Positions 61,169 to 64,000 of a stretch of DNA of 64,000 bases are shown here, one piece after another. The position numbers and the translations under genes are program-made. The DNA comes from Bog-756 sp963824645 (lineage in GTDB: Bacteria; Actinomycetota; Acidimicrobiia; Acidimicrobiales; RAAP-2), in the NCBI GenBank assembly GCA_963824645.1, contig CAWGQC010000002.1:14329-78328 (forward strand), in the 5' to 3' direction. Positions within the stretch are counted from its first letter, which is position 1. Each line of letters starts with the position of its first letter. Under the pieces are notes generated by a model. It did not search any database. It was not told the DNA's origin and saw only the letters and a list, made by a program, of their open reading frames with translations.

Positions 61169-61394
61169 CGTCGACGAACCCCTCTTCACGTTCGAACCCA
61201 CGACCGTCGTCGGTGCCGGGCGGCCACGAATCTACCGCCGACGGTGCCGGCGTGGACTCACCGTCAGCCCCACAGTATCGTCACTTTCGCTGTCACAACC
61301 TGGACCTTCACCGTTGGAAGATGCCCAACGGATGCGGGCCCACCCACCCGTCCGTCCCCCGCGTTGCCCCGACCCGCATCGTCATCGAGGACCC

Positions 61395-63659
61395 ATGAAC
61401 AGCTACGAACCGTTCGAAGGCGTGATCCGGCCCACGCAGGCCGAATCGACACCGTGGTGGCCGACGCCCGCCCACCCCCGCAGCGGCTCCCCCAATGTCG
61501 TCCTCATCCTGCTGGACGACACCGGCTACTCCCACTTCTCCTGCTACGGATCGGAGTTGGTCACCCCGAACATCGACCGGTTGGCGGCGGAGGGCCTGCG
61601 CTACACCAACTTCCACGTGACGCCGTTGTGCTCACCCACTCGGGCCTCCCTCCTCACCGGTCGCAACCACCACACGGTGGGCATGCGATCGATCTCCAAT
61701 TTCGACAGCGGCTACCCCCACATGCGCGGGCACATCACCAATCACGCCGCCACCGTGGCCGAAGTTCTCCGTGACGAGGGCTACGCCACCTTCGCCCTGG
61801 GCAAGTGGCACTTGTGCAGCATGGAGAACGCATCGGCGGCCGGACCCTACGACCAGTGGCCCTGCCAACGGGGCTTCGACCGGTACTACGGCTTCCTCGA
61901 GGGTGAGACCGATCAGTTTCACCCCGAGCTGGTCTACGACAACCACATGGTCGAGCCCCCGGCTACCCCCGAGGAGGGCTACCACCTGAGCGAGGACCTG
62001 GTCGACCACGCCATCTCCTTCATCCACGACACCGTTTCGATCCGGCCGGACCGCCCCTTCTTCACCTATCTGGCCTTCGGGGCCATGCACGCCCCTCACC
62101 AGGCCCCGGCCGCTTACCTGGAGAGGTACCGGGGACGGTTCGACAGCGGATGGGACGAGGCCCGCGATCGCTGGTTCGCCCGTCAGAAGGAGATGGGACT
62201 GCTCCCCGATGGAACCGATCTCGCCCCGCGGAACCCCGGCGTCGAGGAGTGGAGCACCCTTCCCGAAAACCAGCGACGACTGGCCGCCCGTCTCCAGGAG
62301 GCGTTCGCCGCCTTCCTCGAACACACCGACGCCCAGATCGGCCGACTGGTATCCGCCCTCGCGGAACTGGCCCTCCTCGACGACACTCTGTTCATCGTGC
62401 TCTCGGACAACGGTGCCAGTCAGGAAGGCGGACCCTTCGGCGTCATGCACGAGATGAAGTACTTCAATTTCCTGGTCGAGACGCCCGACGAGGCGGTCGA
62501 GCGGATCGACGACATCGGTGGACCACACAGCCACGCCAACTACCCGTGGGGGTGGGCCCAGGCCGGTAACACGCCGTTCAAGTGGTACAAGCAGAACACG
62601 CACGAGGGAGGTGTGCACGTCCCGCTCATCATGCGCTGGCCCACCCACATCACCGACGGTGGGGCGACGCGTGACCAGTTCCACCACGTGGACGACATCG
62701 CTCCCACCATCTACGAGGCACTGGGGATCGAACCGCCGGACGTCTACCGAGGATTCGAACAGATCCCCTTGTCCGGAGTGTCGATGCGGTACTCATTCGA
62801 TCGCCCCGAGGCACCCAGCACCAAACACAGGCAGTACTACGAGATGATGGGACACCGGGCTCTCTACGCAGACGGTTGGAAGGCGGTGACCCGCCACACG
62901 GCGGGTACGCCGTTCGAGGAAGACGACTGGGAGCTCTACAACCTGGCCGAGGACCGTTCCGAATGCCACAACCTGGCCGCAGCCATGCCGGCCAAGGTGG
63001 CCGAGATGGTCGACTGGTGGTGGGAGCAGGCCGAAGAGTACGGCGTCCTCCCCCTCGATGACCGGACCATTGAGCTGTTCGGCACCCGCTACCGCGACAA
63101 CTCCCCCCATCGGCCGGACCGTCATTACCGCTACTTCCCTCCCATGTCGCCGCTACCCGCCCAGGTTGCCCCCGCCCTCGGCGGCAGTGGTTGGGAGATG
63201 GTTGCCACCATCGACCGTCCGAGTGGCGCAGCAGGCGTGCTGTACGCCTCCGGTACGGAGAACTCAGGTGTGAGCCTGTTCATCCAGAACGACCGACTGG
63301 TCCTCGACTACAACTGCTTCGGCGACCACCATCTGGTGGAATCGGCGACCGCCGTCCCGGTGGGCCAGGCGGTGGTGGGAGCCCGGTTCGCGCGAACCGA
63401 CAATGGCGCCACCGTCACCCTGGTCATCGAAGGCGCAGACAGCGGCACCATGGATGTTCCCTTCGCCATGACCATCATCTCGAGCGTCGGACCATCGGTC
63501 GGCTACGACCACGGGTCACCGGTCAGCCCACGCTATGTCGGTCAGTTCCCCTTCCAAGGCACGCTTTCACAGTTTGACGTCACCCTGATGCGCCAGAGAC
63601 CGGCTCATCGGGCGGCCGAGGCCGAAGTCGGCGGTAGGGCGGCCATGGGTCGCCAGTAA
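61395..63659 (+). CDS. Formylglycine-type sulfatase (arylsulfatase A-like)
   Basis: 754 residues from ATG 61395 (GAGGA upstream). The metal-binding start VVLILLDDTGYSHFSCYG and the modification motif CSPTRASLLTGR with Cys79 show a type I sulfatase, converted to formylglycine by an FGE or equivalent. ALGKWHL and the D-N motif LSDNGASQEGG complete the site. The C-terminal ~170 residues after the alkaline-phosphatase fold form a jelly-roll-like extra domain, as in large bacterial arylsulfatases. No signal peptide is visible, so it is probably cytoplasmic. No formylglycine-generating enzyme is in the window. Confidence 0.92.
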   Translation: MNSYEPFEGVIRPTQAESTPWWPTPAHPRSGSPNVVLILLDDTGYSHFSCYGSELVTPNIDRLAAEGLRYTNFHVTPLCSPTRASLLTGRNHHTVGMRSISNFDSGYPHMRGHITNHAATVAEVLRDEGYATFALGKWHLCSMENASAAGPYDQWPCQRGFDRYYGFLEGETDQFHPELVYDNHMVEPPATPEEGYHLSEDLVDHAISFIHDTVSIRPDRPFFTYLAFGAMHAPHQAPAAYLERYRGRFDSGWDEARDRWFARQKEMGLLPDGTDLAPRNPGVEEWSTLPENQRRLAARLQEAFAAFLEHTDAQIGRLVSALAELALLDDTLFIVLSDNGASQEGGPFGVMHEMKYFNFLVETPDEAVERIDDIGGPHSHANYPWGWAQAGNTPFKWYKQNTHEGGVHVPLIMRWPTHITDGGATRDQFHHVDDIAPTIYEALGIEPPDVYRGFEQIPLSGVSMRYSFDRPEAPSTKHRQYYEMMGHRALYADGWKAVTRHTAGTPFEEDDWELYNLAEDRSECHNLAAAMPAKVAEMVDWWWEQAEEYGVLPLDDRTIELFGTRYRDNSPHRPDRHYRYFPPMSPLPAQVAPALGGSGWEMVATIDRPSGAAGVLYASGTENSGVSLFIQNDRLVLDYNCFGDHHLVESATAVPVGQAVVGARFARTDNGATVTLVIEGADSGTMDVPFAMTIISSVGPSVGYDHGSPVSPRYVGQFPFQGTLSQFDVTLMRQRPAHRAAEAEVGGRAAMGRQ

Positions 63660-63674
63660 CGGGCGGCCGGTCCT

Positions 63675-64000
63675 TCACCCGGTGAAGCGGGCGGAGGCGC
63701 CGGCATCCACGTCGATCACCGAGCCGGTGATGTGACGTGCCGCTTCGGAGGCCAGGAACACGACAGCGGCGGTGATCTCCTCCGGCTCCAGCCAGGGGAC
63801 AGGTTGAACGTGGAGAGCGGCCATGCCCGGGGCCACATCGTCGGCGGAGGGGTGGTCGAGATCCGGTCGCATGAGCCCGTAGAGCACATCGTTGTGGATC
63901 ATCGGTGTCGAGACATTGCCCGGAGCAATGGCGTTGACCGTCACACCGAAGGCGGCCAGTTCGAACGCGACCGACTTGCACAGGCCGATGACGCCCCATT
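63675..64000 (-). CDS. Short-chain dehydrogenase, 3' part (mycofactocin-type)
   Basis: The 108 residues encoded here are the C-terminal half of an SDR; the N-terminus is beyond the window. Segment WGVIGLCKSVAFELAAFGV follows the catalytic Lys (here in LCKS) and VNAIAPGNVSTPM is the N-A-x-x-P-G motif after it. The later MIHNDVLYGLMRPDLDHP and PWLEPEEITAAVVFLASEAARHITG segments are those of the mycofactocin-coupled SDR group, in which bound NAD(H) is recycled through mycofactocin. Leftward, convergent with the sulfatase. Confidence 0.82.
   Translation of the reverse strand, partial: WGVIGLCKSVAFELAAFGVTVNAIAPGNVSTPMIHNDVLYGLMRPDLDHPSADDVAPGMAALHVQPVPWLEPEEITAAVVFLASEAARHITGSVIDVDAGASARFTG

Overview
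The window reads as chromosomal DNA of a high-GC actinobacterium, most likely a member of Acidimicrobiia or a related deep lineage. This rests on several things seen together: the HspR-type dnaK-grpE-dnaJ-hspR-clpB order, PurL/PurQ/PurS as separate subunits, an Rpf-like cell-wall lytic domain, an L,D-transpeptidase, an F420-type LLM oxidoreductase, an NDMA-dependent (mycofactocin-type) alcohol dehydrogenase, an apparent mycofactocin-type SDR, frequent GTG starts and ATGA/GTGA gene overlaps. The taxonomic call is an inference; no rRNA or tRNA gene was found.

Layout. 1-1.5 kb: the first codons of a HAD-like gene (leftward), then a PadR-type regulator with its own palindromic promoter and a ferredoxin. 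1.6-15.2 kb: a de novo purine block, almost all leftward. From its upstream end it runs purA, purD, purB, purC, purS, purQ, then purL, then purF, purM and pyrE. It is interrupted by a rightward PHP phosphoesterase and a rightward, less GC-rich conserved gene of unknown function. 15.6-22.3 kb: the heat-shock operon dnaK-grpE-dnaJ-hspR-clpB (leftward). 22.6-25.8 kb: phosphoglycerate mutase and an amt-glnK ammonium module. Both gpmA and amt carry single-base frameshifts, and the amt upstream region has a four-box GlnR-like operator. 26.1-33.9 kb: small membrane proteins, two cyclic-nucleotide-binding proteins, a membrane-fused Fe-S reductase, dCTP deaminase and a frameshifted TetR-like regulator.

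34.0-38.9 kb holds the most interesting gene group. A carotenoid-desaturase-like enzyme and a geranylgeranyl-reductase-like enzyme are followed by a tightly overlapping trio: a UbiE/MenG methyltransferase, a polytopic membrane protein that may be UbiA-like, and a chorismate-pyruvate-lyase-like protein. Together they look like an isoprenoid-quinone or prenylated 4-hydroxybenzoate pathway. 38.9-47.4 kb: L,D-transpeptidase, uracil-DNA-glycosylase-like protein, AidB-type acyl-CoA dehydrogenase, NDMA-type alcohol dehydrogenase, cupin, enoyl-CoA hydratase, aquaporin and amidohydrolase. 47.4-55.3 kb is rich in exported proteins: a seven-repeat cysteine-pair lipoprotein, tandem DUF202 proteins, a small secreted protein, an F420-type oxidoreductase, a repeat-propeller protein fused to an Rpf-like domain behind a long structured leader, and a solute-binding lipoprotein. 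55.5-64.0 kb: VOC protein, CutA, cytochrome P450, a phosphoribosyltransferase, a second copy of the 4-TM protein family seen at 31 kb, then a sulfotransferase, a glycosidase-like propeller, a 754-residue sulfatase and the 3' part of an SDR.

Six single-base indels break otherwise intact, conserved reading frames (gpmA 1, amt 3, tetR-like 1, adh 1). They look more like residual assembly errors than decay and should be checked against reads. Short in-frame tandem repeats at the ends of several purine enzymes and of PadR are a second recurring oddity.
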